A DNA stretch of 64,000 nucleotides from PALG01 sp964495885 (lineage in GTDB: Bacteria > Bacteroidota > Bacteroidia > Flavobacteriales > Flavobacteriaceae): NCBI GenBank assembly GCA_964495885.1, contig CAZBWO010000001.1, positions 310,001-374,000 of the forward strand. The letters run 5' to 3'. Below are positions 9,588 through 17,851 of this stretch, piece by piece. Position numbers and translations under genes: made by a program. The first letter of the stretch is position 1, and the number at the start of each line of letters is the position of its first letter. The notes beneath the pieces were generated by a model. It saw only the letters and a list, made by a program, of their open reading frames with translations. It had not been told where the DNA came from and did no database searches.

Positions 9588-9655
9588 ACGCAACTTTTCA
9601 AGCATCATAAGGACTATTAAAAAAAGCAAGTATTAAATTCTTTAAATACATCCTT

Positions 9656-9949
9656 ATGAAAAATTTATGCACCTTATTTATATTTTTGACCTTCACTTTT
9701 CTAACAGCACAAGAACAGGAATGGTCACATACCTTTGGAGGAGACTCCCACGATTATCCAAATACCATTCTAACAGATTTGGAAGGCAATATTTACATAG
9801 AAGGTGGTTTTCAGGGCTTGGTAGATTTTGATCCCGGACCAAATACTTTTGAACTTGACAGTGGAAATTTTGGAGGTGCATATATTTCAAAATTTGATGC
9901 TAATGGTAATTTCCTTTGGACAAAAGTATTTTCAAGCCCTTTGCTTTAA
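9656..9949 (+). pseudogene. truncated N-terminus of a secreted propeller-repeat protein
   Basis: 97 residues: signal peptide (MKNLCTLFIFLTFTFLTAQ), then WSHTFGGDSHDYPNTILTD and GNIYIEGGFQGLVDFDPGPN. These motifs are typical of SBBP-like beta-propeller repeats in much longer flavobacterial secreted proteins. After about 92 codons (ending GNFLWTKVFS) the sequence switches abruptly to DNA similar to the 3' end of pnp in another frame, and a stop follows at 9949. I read this as a gene whose 3' part was lost in a recombination event. A short secreted peptide could still be made. Confidence 0.75.
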
Positions 9950-10307
9950 ACCAGAACTAGGCAGCGTATATGAAGTGAAAGTAATTAAGGTATTGAATTA
10001 TGGCACCATTGTGGAATACTTGGATGCTCTAGGAAATCAAACCTTCCTTCAGATTTCTGAGTTGGCTTGGCAACGTACCGAAAACGCAACAGACGTTGTG
10101 AATGTTGGTTATATTATTGATGTGAAAAACTTTGGAATGGATCCTAGAAGCAAAAAAGAAAAAGTATACAAAAAAGCACTACTACCCAAACCTGAAGGAT
10201 ACACTGAGTGCCTTAAACATGATGGTAAAAGTGGAGGAAAGTACAATAGAGGAAGAGACAACCGAAACAGGGGTAAAAAAGAGACTAATTTCCCGCAAAA
10301 TAAATAA
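9934..10307 (+). pseudogene. displaced, decayed copy of the 3' end of pnp (S1 domain and basic tail)
   Basis: The translation from about 9936 aligns without gaps to PNPase residues 618-732 of this window (87 of 115 residues identical by hand alignment), beginning ALCFKPE and covering the S1 domain and Arg-rich tail. It lacks the catalytic RNase PH domains and the KH domain. Near the end an indel in the run of A shifts past the original stop, and the frame closes at 10307. The longest open frame around it begins at ATG 9828, in a different frame from the propeller gene, so its first 36 or so residues are accidental. No start or promoter of its own is evident. Many substitutions are non-conservative (Asp to Tyr, Arg to Cys, Pro to Leu), which suggests relaxed constraint. 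Confidence 0.8.
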
Positions 10308-10370
10308 TTTCAACACCATTCAGTATTTGTCTGGTTTTTTTTATATTAAACAAAATTTAGTTGCTTATCC

Positions 10371-11324
10371 ATGAGATGTATGATTAAATCTTTTTATGTG
10401 CTGATAATTGTACTTTTAAGTAATTCTTGCAGCAATACTGATTCAGCGGATTTGGAAAATGTTCAATTACGTCTTCTCAATACTCAGATTTCAAATACTG
10501 GAGGAACGTATGGCAGCACCCAATTTTATTATGACACCCAAAATCATCTTATTAAAAAAGAGGTTATAGGATGCAGCCAAAACAATAACGAAACGTACAC
10601 CCTTAACCAATATGAATATGACGCACAAGGAAGATTAATTAGGGAAACTGCTAATGCTCCTTATGGAATTCAAACTTATAGTATTGATTATTTTTACATC
10701 AATGATGTTTTATCACGGATAGAAAAGAGTGAAACTTTTTCAATTGGAACCTCTGCCTTGTACAAGTATCTCTTCTCTTCAGAAACCACCTATACTTTTG
10801 AAATACAATATTTTGATACTAGTGGCAACCCAACTTACTCGAAAACCTATGAAGGCACTATTTTACTGGATTCCCTGAAAAGAATTGTAAAGGTGAATAA
10901 TACACAAATTAATGGGCAAGACTTTAGAGTCTACAACTTTACTTATGATAATGGTAATTTGGTAAGTGCCTCCTACCAGGAATTAGGAAATACATCCTCC
11001 ATAAATATCAGCTATGATGACAAACGCAATTTCCACACGTATTTCAGTGGCACTGAATTTCCAGGCTATGCAGGAAGCTCATGTTTAAGATGGGATATCA
11101 TGGGAATGATCTGGGTGGAATATTTTCAATACGATGAGGGCTTTTTTGATATTTTACCTTTTTTCAGCAATAGAAACAAAAACAATCCCGTCAGTTATAA
11201 TAATGGAGATTATGAATTTATTTATGAATATAACGGTTTTGACTACCCTGAAAGTATACGCTTTTATCCCTATATAGATGATACTGAAGCAATATTAAGT
11301 CTAGACTACGAAATCGTAGAATAA
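10371..11324 (+). CDS. putative lipoprotein with YD-like repeats
   Basis: 317 residues from ATG 10371; a second ATG at 10380 is equally possible. The signal peptide ends in a lipobox with Cys at residue 20 (LLSNSCSN). The mature part has loosely repeated segments with the pattern Y.YD..G.L....., for example FYYDTQNHLIKK, YEYDAQGRLIRE and FTYDNGNLVSA, resembling the YD/RHS-type beta repeats common in Bacteroidota outer-membrane lipoproteins. Function unknown. It stands between the pnp-fragment pseudogene and rpoD, and the rpoD promoter begins seven bases after its stop. Confidence 0.8.
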   Translation: MRCMIKSFYVLIIVLLSNSCSNTDSADLENVQLRLLNTQISNTGGTYGSTQFYYDTQNHLIKKEVIGCSQNNNETYTLNQYEYDAQGRLIRETANAPYGIQTYSIDYFYINDVLSRIEKSETFSIGTSALYKYLFSSETTYTFEIQYFDTSGNPTYSKTYEGTILLDSLKRIVKVNNTQINGQDFRVYNFTYDNGNLVSASYQELGNTSSINISYDDKRNFHTYFSGTEFPGYAGSSCLRWDIMGMIWVEYFQYDEGFFDILPFFSNRNKNNPVSYNNGDYEFIYEYNGFDYPESIRFYPYIDDTEAILSLDYEIVE

Positions 11325-11330
11325 ATATTT

Positions 11331-11360
11331 TTGAAAGAAGTGTAACATTTTCTACCTTTT
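11331..11360 (+). promoter_or_regulatory. rpoD promoter
   Basis: TTG (11331-11333), 19 bases, TACCTTTT (11353-11360; 7 of 8 to TAnnTTTG). This fits the consensus read by the primary sigma factor of Bacteroidota. The start of transcription would be near 11364, leaving a leader of about 55 bases. Confidence 0.55.
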
Positions 11361-11405
11361 TTACGTACAACCTATTGCGAAAGGAAAATTTCAATCTAAA
11401 AAGTT

Positions 11406-11410
11406 AGGAG
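11406..11410 (+). promoter_or_regulatory. Shine-Dalgarno-like site before rpoD
   Basis: AGGAG ends 9 bases before the ATG at 11420. Such purine-rich sites are uncommon in front of genes in this window and in Flavobacteriaceae generally, so it supports this start. Confidence 0.5.
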
Positions 11411-11419
11411 AACCCCTTA

Positions 11420-12283
11420 ATGAGACAACTTAAAATTACAAAGCAGGTAACCAACAGGGAAACTGCTTCATTAGACAAGTATCTTCAAGAAATTGGTAAA
11501 GTTGACTTAATCACCGCAGACGAGGAAGTAGAATTGGCACAGCGCATCAAAGCGGGTGACCAGATTGCTTTGGAAAAATTAACCAAAGCCAACCTTCGTT
11601 TCGTTGTTTCGGTAGCAAAACAGTATCAAAACCAAGGTTTAACCCTTCCAGATTTAATCAATGAAGGAAACTTGGGGCTTATTAAAGCAGCACAACGTTT
11701 TGACGAAACACGTGGGTTTAAGTTCATTTCCTATGCGGTTTGGTGGATTCGCCAATCCATTCTTCAGGCACTTGCAGAACAATCCAGAATTGTACGTCTT
11801 CCATTAAACAAAATTGGAAGCATCAATAAAATTAATAAAACGTTTGCTTTTTTAGAGCAAGCACATGAGCGTCCACCTTCTGCGGAAGAAATTGCCAAGG
11901 AGCTGGACATGACCATTAATGACGTGAAGGAGTCCATGAAAAATTCTGGACGTCACGTATCTATGGACGCACCATTGGTTGAAGGTGAGGATTCAAACTT
12001 ATATGATGTACTTAGAAGTGGGGAATCCCCCAATCCAGACCGTACATTGTTACATGAGTCTTTACGTACCGAAATTGAACGTGCCCTTGAAACACTTACC
12101 CCGCGTGAAGCAGATGTCATCCGGTTATACTTCGGTTTAGGGAATCAACACCCTATGACTTTGGAAGAAATTGGAGAAACTTTCGATTTAACCAGGGAAA
12201 GGGTTCGGCAGATTAAAGAAAAAGCCATTAGACGCTTGAAACATACTTCCAGAAGTAAAATTCTGAAAACGTACTTGGGATAA
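11420..12283 (+). CDS. rpoD: primary RNA polymerase sigma factor RpoD/SigA
   Basis: 287 residues, the short form usual in Bacteroidota, lacking the long N-terminal region 1.1 of proteobacterial sigma-70. Region 1.2 (SLDKYLQEIGKVDLITADEEVELAQRI), region 2 with the -10 recognition helix (FDETRGFKFISYAVWWIRQSI, about residues 95-115), region 3 (about 125-190) and region 4 with the -35 helix-turn-helix (TLEEIGETFDLTRERVRQIKEKAIRRL, about 245-275) are all present. It recruits core RNA polymerase to housekeeping promoters. It is monocistronic, with its own promoter and a terminator at 12341-12369. Confidence 0.97.
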   Translation: MRQLKITKQVTNRETASLDKYLQEIGKVDLITADEEVELAQRIKAGDQIALEKLTKANLRFVVSVAKQYQNQGLTLPDLINEGNLGLIKAAQRFDETRGFKFISYAVWWIRQSILQALAEQSRIVRLPLNKIGSINKINKTFAFLEQAHERPPSAEEIAKELDMTINDVKESMKNSGRHVSMDAPLVEGEDSNLYDVLRSGESPNPDRTLLHESLRTEIERALETLTPREADVIRLYFGLGNQHPMTLEEIGETFDLTRERVRQIKEKAIRRLKHTSRSKILKTYLG

Positions 12284-12340
12284 TCCCATTAACGCAACAA
12301 CAGTTGAAAAAATAACTGTTCGTTTTTTGATTGATGAATG

Positions 12341-12369
12341 CCTCCGGCTGATTACCGGAGGTTTTTTTG
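12341..12369 (+). terminator. terminator after rpoD
   Basis: cctccgg (12341-12347) pairs with ccggagg (12355-12361), loop of 7 bases, followed by seven T. A weaker hairpin, aacagtt/aactgtt (12299-12305 and 12314-12320), precedes it. Confidence 0.85.
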
Positions 12370-12433
12370 TTTAATGATTTTTTATAAAATTGCGTTTTTT
12401 GTATATTTCCGTTAAACAAAATACAATAACACC

Positions 12434-12838
12434 ATGACATACACTATTTGCTATGTAAGCAAAGCCATGGAAGCCTTAAACCAATTAGCTATTGAAGATA
12501 TTTTCATGACGACCATACATAATAATAAACAAAAAAATATACACGGTATTCTTTTGTATGGGATGGGGGATTTCTTTCAAGTGTTGGAAGGAAATGAAAA
12601 AGAAGTAGAGGATCTATTTGAAAATCACATCAAAAAAGACCCAAGGCATTCAAACATTTTTGAAGTAATTAGAAGACCCACCCAAAAACCTATCTTTTCA
12701 GAATATAGTTCTCTTTTCACCGTAGTGAAAACTAATCAGCAATTGGAACAAATAAAAACGTATCTTGCGCTTAATAAAGTGAATTCCACTTCGGAAAAAT
12801 TAAGTCGATTATTGAATCCCTTTTTACTTGATACATGA
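12434..12838 (+). CDS. BLUF-domain blue-light sensor
   Basis: 134 residues: essentially a lone BLUF domain (about 1-95) plus a short helical C-terminal cap. BLUF proteins bind FAD and sense blue light through a Tyr-Gln hydrogen-bond switch. The key residues are in register: Tyr7 (CYVS), Asn31 and Gln49 (FFQVLEG), with the same 24- and 18-residue spacings as in BlrB-type BLUF proteins, plus the motifs IHGILLY and KDPRHSNI. No output domain is fused, so it must act through a partner. Its last codons overlap the start of rpe by four bases (ATGA), implying coupled translation. Function beyond light sensing is inference. Confidence 0.88.
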   Translation: MTYTICYVSKAMEALNQLAIEDIFMTTIHNNKQKNIHGILLYGMGDFFQVLEGNEKEVEDLFENHIKKDPRHSNIFEVIRRPTQKPIFSEYSSLFTVVKTNQQLEQIKTYLALNKVNSTSEKLSRLLNPFLLDT

Positions 12839-13494
12839 GTTCAGCTAAAATAGCACCTTCCATCCTTGCGGCAGATTTTGCCAACCTTCAGCGCGATATT
12901 GAAATGGTAAATAATAGTGAGGCCGATTGGTTCCACATAGACATTATGGATGGTGTTTTTGTACCCAATATTTCTTTTGGAATGCCGGTTTTGAAAGCAA
13001 TTTCAAAACATGCTCAAAAAACGATTGATGTACACCTCATGATTGTGGATCCCGATAGATATATTAAAACTTTTGCCGACTTAGGTTCCAACATCCTAAC
13101 CGTTCATTATGAAGCATGCACACACCTCCACAGAACCCTACAGGCTATTAAGGCGGAAGGTATGAAAGCAGGGGTGGCTTTAAACCCACATACTCCTGTA
13201 GCAGTACTGGAAGACATCATTAAAGATGTTGACTTGGTATGTTTGATGAGTGTAAACCCCGGGTTTGGTGGTCAAAGCTTCATTGAACGAACCTATGAAA
13301 AGGTAAAGGCTTTAAAAAAGTTGATTGTGGAACAGGGTGCTCCTACCAAAATTGAAATTGACGGAGGTGTTACCAGTAAAAATGCCAATCAACTTAAAGA
13401 GGCAGGAGCCGATGTTTTGGTCGCCGGAAGCTTTGTGTTTCGATCTGAAAATCCTACTGCTACCATTGCTGAATTAAAAAGCATAACACAATAG
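12835..13494 (+). CDS. rpe: ribulose-phosphate 3-epimerase
   Basis: 219 residues, normal family length. A TIM-barrel enzyme that interconverts ribulose 5-phosphate and xylulose 5-phosphate in the pentose phosphate pathway. Diagnostic motifs: APSILAADF at the N-terminus, WFHIDIMDGVFVPNISFG (metal-binding His and catalytic Asp), VHLMI, HYEA, MSVNPGFGGQSF and EIDGGV with a phosphate-binding AGSFVF. It starts at ATG 12835, within the last codons of the BLUF gene. Confidence 0.97.
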   Translation: MSSAKIAPSILAADFANLQRDIEMVNNSEADWFHIDIMDGVFVPNISFGMPVLKAISKHAQKTIDVHLMIVDPDRYIKTFADLGSNILTVHYEACTHLHRTLQAIKAEGMKAGVALNPHTPVAVLEDIIKDVDLVCLMSVNPGFGGQSFIERTYEKVKALKKLIVEQGAPTKIEIDGGVTSKNANQLKEAGADVLVAGSFVFRSENPTATIAELKSITQ

Positions 13495-13563
13495 GTCTCT
13501 AAGATTTATAAATCCAGAGAGTTTCCATTCGGTATTTTATATTCCTCGCCGTATTTTCGAAAG

Positions 13564-14655
13564 ATGCAACCTATTGAAGCACCTTCCTTTGACACATGGA
13601 CGTCCCTTTTTCTCTTTGCAACAGCTTTTGGGATATTTTTATTTTTTATGCTGCTAGGGAAGCATAAAAGAAACCTTCCTATCGCATTTTTTGTGTTAGC
13701 CTTTTCGCTTATTCTATTACAATATGTATTGTATTGGACGCGCTACCAGTTTACATTTCACTATTTAGTGCTTTTTCCACATGTGTGTTATTACCTAGTT
13801 GGCCCCCTACTCTATCTTTATTTTCTCCATTTGTATCAAAAACCCGTTTCCAGATTGTATAGCTTGCATTTTATTCCTGCAATTTTAGTTTTCATCACCT
13901 ATGCTTCATTTTTATTGATACGCTTAGGAATCTTAGAGATGGAAATACCTTGGCGTTGGTTTTCACAGAATCCTTGGTTCATTGCCGTTCATCTGGGAAT
14001 CTATACACTATTAATAGGAATGCTTATACTGAAAAGCCAAAAAAACTCACACTTTGATCAACTCAGGAATAGATGGGGCAAAATCCTCGCATTACTGTTT
14101 TTCGGATTTACAATCTCCTATATCTCCTATTATATATTGGTGCGTTTTCCATTCTTTAATAGCACATGGGACTATGCCATTTCACTAATGATGAGCCTTT
14201 CCATTTATACGATTGGGATTTTTGCCATTCAGCAACCTAAAATATTCGATGGAGAGTTCATGGCGGGATTGTTTCTTTCACATCAAAAAACCGAAAAGCT
14301 AACAGATCACTCCATCACAGAATCTATCTACGGCAAACTCATTGCGCACATGGAAAACGAAAAACCTTATGCAAATAATGAACTTCGAATGGTTCATCTT
14401 GCAGATCAACTGAAGGTATCACCCCATACACTTTCCAAAATTATCAATACGAAGTTTCACAAAAATTTCAATCAGTTCGTAAATGAATATCGTCTGGAAG
14501 AAGCGCAAAAACTATTGCTAAGTTCTCCCGAAGAGCCTATTAAAACTATCTATTTTGAAGTAGGATTTAATAATAAAGCAACATTTTACAACGCATTTAA
14601 GGAAAAGTTCCAATGTACTCCTTCCCAATTCAGAAAAACCCATCTTTCCTCCTAA
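13564..14655 (+). CDS. membrane-anchored AraC-family transcriptional regulator
   Basis: 363 residues. The first 225 or so residues contain about seven predicted membrane helices (for example FLFATAFGIFLFFMLL, YYLVGPLLYLYFL, ILALLFFGFTISYISYYIL). A cytosolic linker follows, then an AraC-type DNA-binding domain at about 255-360 with two helix-turn-helix units: MVHLADQLKVSPHTLSKIIN, and the signature region IKTIYFEVGFNNKATFYNAF ending TPSQFRK. This architecture, a multi-pass sensor fused to an AraC domain, is frequent in Flavobacteriaceae; the ligand and targets are unknown. A near-consensus -7 box, TATTTTCG, sits at 13552-13559, just before the ATG. Confidence 0.9.
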   Translation: MQPIEAPSFDTWTSLFLFATAFGIFLFFMLLGKHKRNLPIAFFVLAFSLILLQYVLYWTRYQFTFHYLVLFPHVCYYLVGPLLYLYFLHLYQKPVSRLYSLHFIPAILVFITYASFLLIRLGILEMEIPWRWFSQNPWFIAVHLGIYTLLIGMLILKSQKNSHFDQLRNRWGKILALLFFGFTISYISYYILVRFPFFNSTWDYAISLMMSLSIYTIGIFAIQQPKIFDGEFMAGLFLSHQKTEKLTDHSITESIYGKLIAHMENEKPYANNELRMVHLADQLKVSPHTLSKIINTKFHKNFNQFVNEYRLEEAQKLLLSSPEEPIKTIYFEVGFNNKATFYNAFKEKFQCTPSQFRKTHLSS

Positions 14656-14746
14656 ATTCATAAAATTGGAGTTTGAAATCATAATTCTAAACCTCTTTAC
14701 AAAATAGTTTGGGCAACTTGGTCTGTGTAACCAAAAAATACAAACT

Positions 14747-15883
14747 ATGAAGATTTTTAAACTTTTATGGATTAGCTTGATATTTATCACAAGCGGAACC
14801 CTCAGTGCTCAAAATGAATACTATATTTATGTAAGTGACGCAGGAGGTTTTAACGTAGATGGACCTTGGCAAATTATTCGATATGATTTGGATGGAAGTA
14901 ACCCATTAGTCTTTATTAATGATGCTTTTTTTGAATCTGAAAATGTAGGGTGGCCTCAGGATATCTTATTTCTGGAAGATCAAAATGTCGTACTCATTTC
15001 ATGCCTTGTAGGCAATAGAATTACGAAGCATAACGCCCAAACCGGTGATTACATTGAAGACTTCGCTACTGTCCCAGGGGGGCCAACGCGAATGAAACTA
15101 GGTGACGACGGGTTTATATACGTAACCCAATGGAGTAATTCTGATAACAAAATACTTCGCTTTCAACAAAATGGAACACTGGAAGATGAATTCACAAACT
15201 TAGGTGTAGGTACCGGGATCGGGATTGATTGGGACACCAACGGAAACCTATATGTTACCTCCTATGGGGGAAATGCCGTCAAACAGTTTGATGATGCCGG
15301 AATTAGCCAAGGAAATTTTATTGACACAAACCTTAATGGTCCCACCAATGTGCTGGTAGAAGATGACGGAAATTTTCTTGTACTTAATTGGGGTGGCGGA
15401 AATGTAGTTCGGTTTGATAGTAGTGGAGGATTCATGGAAACCTTTACCACAGCAGTTACCCAACCCGAAGGGATTGTACGCCATCCTGCAGGTGGCTACC
15501 TTATAGGAAACGGCGGTAATTCAAGCGTAGATTTATTCATGGCCAACGGCACCTTTGTGGAAAACGTGGTAGAAAGCGGCAGCGGCGGATTGGTTCAGCC
15601 AAATGCTGTGGTGCTTCGGGAGGCAAGTTTTGGAATTGGTGACATAAAAAATTCAAAAAAAGTATGGGTGACTCCATCGGTAGGCTCTTCATTTTTGCTG
15701 CATTCCTTGGAAACACAAAACTTGACAAGCCTTGAAGTCTTCAACATACAAGGTCAAAAAATAAATTCCATTCCATTAGATGCAACTACTTGGGATGCCT
15801 CTAGCCTTGAGGAAGGAATCTATTTTATTAAGGGCACTACTTTGGAAGGAAATCAGATTCAAAAAATTATCGTGAAAAAATAA
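14747..15883 (+). CDS. secreted NHL/SMP-30-like propeller protein with type IX sorting domain
   Basis: 378 residues. Signal peptide (about 1-21, ending TLSAQ) followed by a six-bladed-propeller-like region (about 25-290) with repeats such as IIRYDLDGSNPL, ITKHNAQTGDYIEDF, ILRFQQNGTLEDEF and VVRFDSSGGFMETF. The C-terminal 75 or so residues form a type IX secretion sorting domain (LTSLEVFNIQGQKI ... GIYFIKGTT ... IQKIIVKK). Probably exported across the outer membrane and attached or released. No catalytic motif seen. The terminator at 15904-15934 ends the unit. Confidence 0.88.
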   Translation: MKIFKLLWISLIFITSGTLSAQNEYYIYVSDAGGFNVDGPWQIIRYDLDGSNPLVFINDAFFESENVGWPQDILFLEDQNVVLISCLVGNRITKHNAQTGDYIEDFATVPGGPTRMKLGDDGFIYVTQWSNSDNKILRFQQNGTLEDEFTNLGVGTGIGIDWDTNGNLYVTSYGGNAVKQFDDAGISQGNFIDTNLNGPTNVLVEDDGNFLVLNWGGGNVVRFDSSGGFMETFTTAVTQPEGIVRHPAGGYLIGNGGNSSVDLFMANGTFVENVVESGSGGLVQPNAVVLREASFGIGDIKNSKKVWVTPSVGSSFLLHSLETQNLTSLEVFNIQGQKINSIPLDATTWDASSLEEGIYFIKGTTLEGNQIQKIIVKK

Positions 15884-15903
15884 ATTTACCTTCATTCCAT
15901 AGG

Positions 15904-15934
15904 GCCTGCTTCTTTATAGATGCAGGCTTTTTTT
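15904..15934 (+). terminator. terminator after the NHL-protein gene
   Basis: gcctgc (15904-15909) pairs with gcaggc (15922-15927), followed by TTTTTTT. Its T run abuts the -7 box of the ypdA promoter. Confidence 0.8.
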
Positions 15935-15941
15935 ATCTTTG
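15934..15941 (+). promoter_or_regulatory. -7 box of the ypdA promoter
   Basis: TATCTTTG is an exact TAnnTTTG match. Transcription would start near 15945, 12 bases before the TTG start codon at 15957 and inside the longer open frame that begins at 15939. This argues for the shorter start. No good -33 TTG is visible because the preceding terminator fills that position. Confidence 0.5.
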
Positions 15942-15956
15942 TGCAAAAGCGAATTC

Positions 15957-16931
15957 TTGAGTACTATAAAAGACGTCATTATTATTGGAGGAGGCCCCAT
16001 TGGTATTGCCTGTGCCTTAGAATGCAAAAAAGAAAAACTTGATTATGTAGTCTTGGAAAAGGGTGCCTTGGTAAACTCACTTTATCACTATCCCTTAAAC
16101 ATGACTTTTTTTTCTACTTCAGATAAACTGGAAATTGGCGGAATCCCGTTCATCTGCAACAAACCGAAACCCCAACGTGATGAGGCTTTGGAATACTATC
16201 GAAGAATCGCTTCTTCCTTCAAATTGAATATCCACCTTTATGAAAAGGTAGAAAAAGTAGAAAATACCGAAAACAATGGGTTTTTGGTAACTAGCGCTAA
16301 AGAAACTTATCTGTGCAAGAAATTGGTTATTGCTACTGGTTTTTATGACCTCCCCAATTTATTGCATGTACCAGGGGAATCGCTCTCCAAAGTGTATCAC
16401 TATTTTAAAGAGGCACATCCTTTCGTTATGCAGAAAGTGATTGTGGTTGGCGCCAGTAATTCCTCTGTTGATGCTGCTTTGGAAATATGGCAAAAAGGGG
16501 GTGATGTCACCATGGTAGTTCGTGGACCTAGTATTGGAGAACGTGTAAAATATTGGGTGAAGCCCAATATTGAAAATCGAATTGAAGAAGGGAGCATTAA
16601 GGCTTACTTTGATTCAGAAATCAAGGAAATCCGAGAGCATGAAGTCTTGATTCAGACTCCAGAAGGGGAACAGACCTTGGAAAACGATTTTGTTGTGGCC
16701 CTCACAGGCTATCAGCCCAATTTAGAATTTCTTCGAAAACTTGGAATTAGCTTGTCTGATGATGAGAAGTGCCTTCCGCAGTATCATCCAGAAACCATGG
16801 AAACCAACGTGGAAGGAATCTATTTAGCCGGGGTAATATGCGGCGGAATGGAAACCCATAAATGGTTTATTGAAAATTCAAGGATTCATTCCAAATTAAT
16901 TGCAGCAGATATCGCCAAAAAGCTTCAATAA
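15957..16931 (+). CDS. ypdA: YpdA-family FAD/NADPH oxidoreductase (putative bacillithiol disulfide reductase)
   Basis: 324 residues from a TTG start at 15957 (STIKDVIIIGGGPIG). An in-frame TTG at 15939 overlaps the promoter and is less likely, and there is no ATG. The N-terminal FAD-binding Rossmann motif is GGGPIG, and a second nucleotide-binding motif GASNSSVDAAL (about residues 163-173) binds NADPH. The segment YPLNMTFFSTSDKLEIGGIPF is characteristic of the YpdA family, thioredoxin-reductase-like proteins lacking the CxxC redox pair. Members in Firmicutes reduce bacillithiol disulfide, and Bacteroidota are known to make bacillithiol; the role here is by homology. The 3' end overlaps mtfA convergently by seven bases. 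Confidence 0.88.
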   Translation: MSTIKDVIIIGGGPIGIACALECKKEKLDYVVLEKGALVNSLYHYPLNMTFFSTSDKLEIGGIPFICNKPKPQRDEALEYYRRIASSFKLNIHLYEKVEKVENTENNGFLVTSAKETYLCKKLVIATGFYDLPNLLHVPGESLSKVYHYFKEAHPFVMQKVIVVGASNSSVDAALEIWQKGGDVTMVVRGPSIGERVKYWVKPNIENRIEEGSIKAYFDSEIKEIREHEVLIQTPEGEQTLENDFVVALTGYQPNLEFLRKLGISLSDDEKCLPQYHPETMETNVEGIYLAGVICGGMETHKWFIENSRIHSKLIAADIAKKLQ

Positions 16932-17761
16932 CCTGCAAAGCGAAAATTCAGCAATTTTTTGGTTGCCGAATATATTTCAGGAAAATGTAGTTGGAAATCT
17001 TTAGGGGATTCAAAAAAATATTCTGCCAACACCGCCATAAATTCATACTGATTGGTAAAGGCATACTCCCTAAAAAACTTAGTGGCATCCAATTTTTCCC
17101 TAACGGTATCCTCTGTAAGATGTTTTAGAATTTTCTGAAATTGCTTGGCAAAACGGGTTGCATCCAAATCCCTACTTTTCATAGACTCCAACTGCATGGC
17201 ATGCATGAATTCATGTACGCCAAGATTTAGATTGTCATTGGTGATTTGGTATCCTTCCTGAAAATGCTTCCAGGAAAGTACTAAGGCACGTTCCCTAGGA
17301 TTAAACTCCCCTTTATGATAAGCATCGTTTATTTTACTGAAAAACTCATCTGGGTAAATAAGCACGTATTCAATTAAACTGTACTCATAGTTTTTCCTTC
17401 CAAAGGAAACCATACTACCAACTCCAGCAATCAACACCCTTATTTCTTCGGTAACTTGAAGCCCTTCCCTACCTATAAATTTCTTTTCAGCTAGAAAATT
17501 TGCCACCCGGTGCTGAAACTGTCGTTTTTCCCTATTAGTCAAAAGATTGTAAAAGTCCAATTGACTTTCCAGAATAGACAACTGGGGTTTGGAAAGTTTT
17601 TTAAATACCAAAAGATGACGGTAGATGGGCTTGTCAAATCGATCGGCATACCAATTTTCAAATACCCTAAAACAAAAGATTGCGATTCCTAAAAATACAA
17701 TACCATAGGCATACGGAGCCAGCCAGCTAATATTTTCATTTGGGGATTGTAATAGCAGCAT
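16925..17761 (-). CDS. mtfA: MtfA-like zinc-dependent peptidase (M90 family)
   Basis: 278 residues. One N-terminal membrane helix (about 14-32) anchors a cytosolic or periplasmic domain containing the zinc-binding motif HEFMH (His183, Glu184, His187), with a downstream EYFFE segment able to give the third ligand. The arrangement fits the MtfA/M90 glucose-regulated metallopeptidase family, though the membrane anchor is not found in E. coli MtfA. ATG at 17761. It converges on ypdA with a seven-base overlap and no visible terminator between them. Confidence 0.82.
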   Translation of the reverse strand: MLLLQSPNENISWLAPYAYGIVFLGIAIFCFRVFENWYADRFDKPIYRHLLVFKKLSKPQLSILESQLDFYNLLTNREKRQFQHRVANFLAEKKFIGREGLQVTEEIRVLIAGVGSMVSFGRKNYEYSLIEYVLIYPDEFFSKINDAYHKGEFNPRERALVLSWKHFQEGYQITNDNLNLGVHEFMHAMQLESMKSRDLDATRFAKQFQKILKHLTEDTVREKLDATKFFREYAFTNQYEFMAVLAEYFFESPKDFQLHFPEIYSATKKLLNFRFAGY

Positions 17762-17851
17762 TCAAACGATTTGGGAAACGAAAGATAAGGAATTATTTAT
17801 AAGCCCCTATCATACAATGTGTAACGCAAATATATAACGCTTATTATCTAC

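Noticed and set aside
9828..9949. A frameshift between the propeller fragment and the downstream frame as a sequencing error
   Set aside because: The two parts belong to unrelated families and the downstream part matches pnp, so correcting one base would not restore any known protein.
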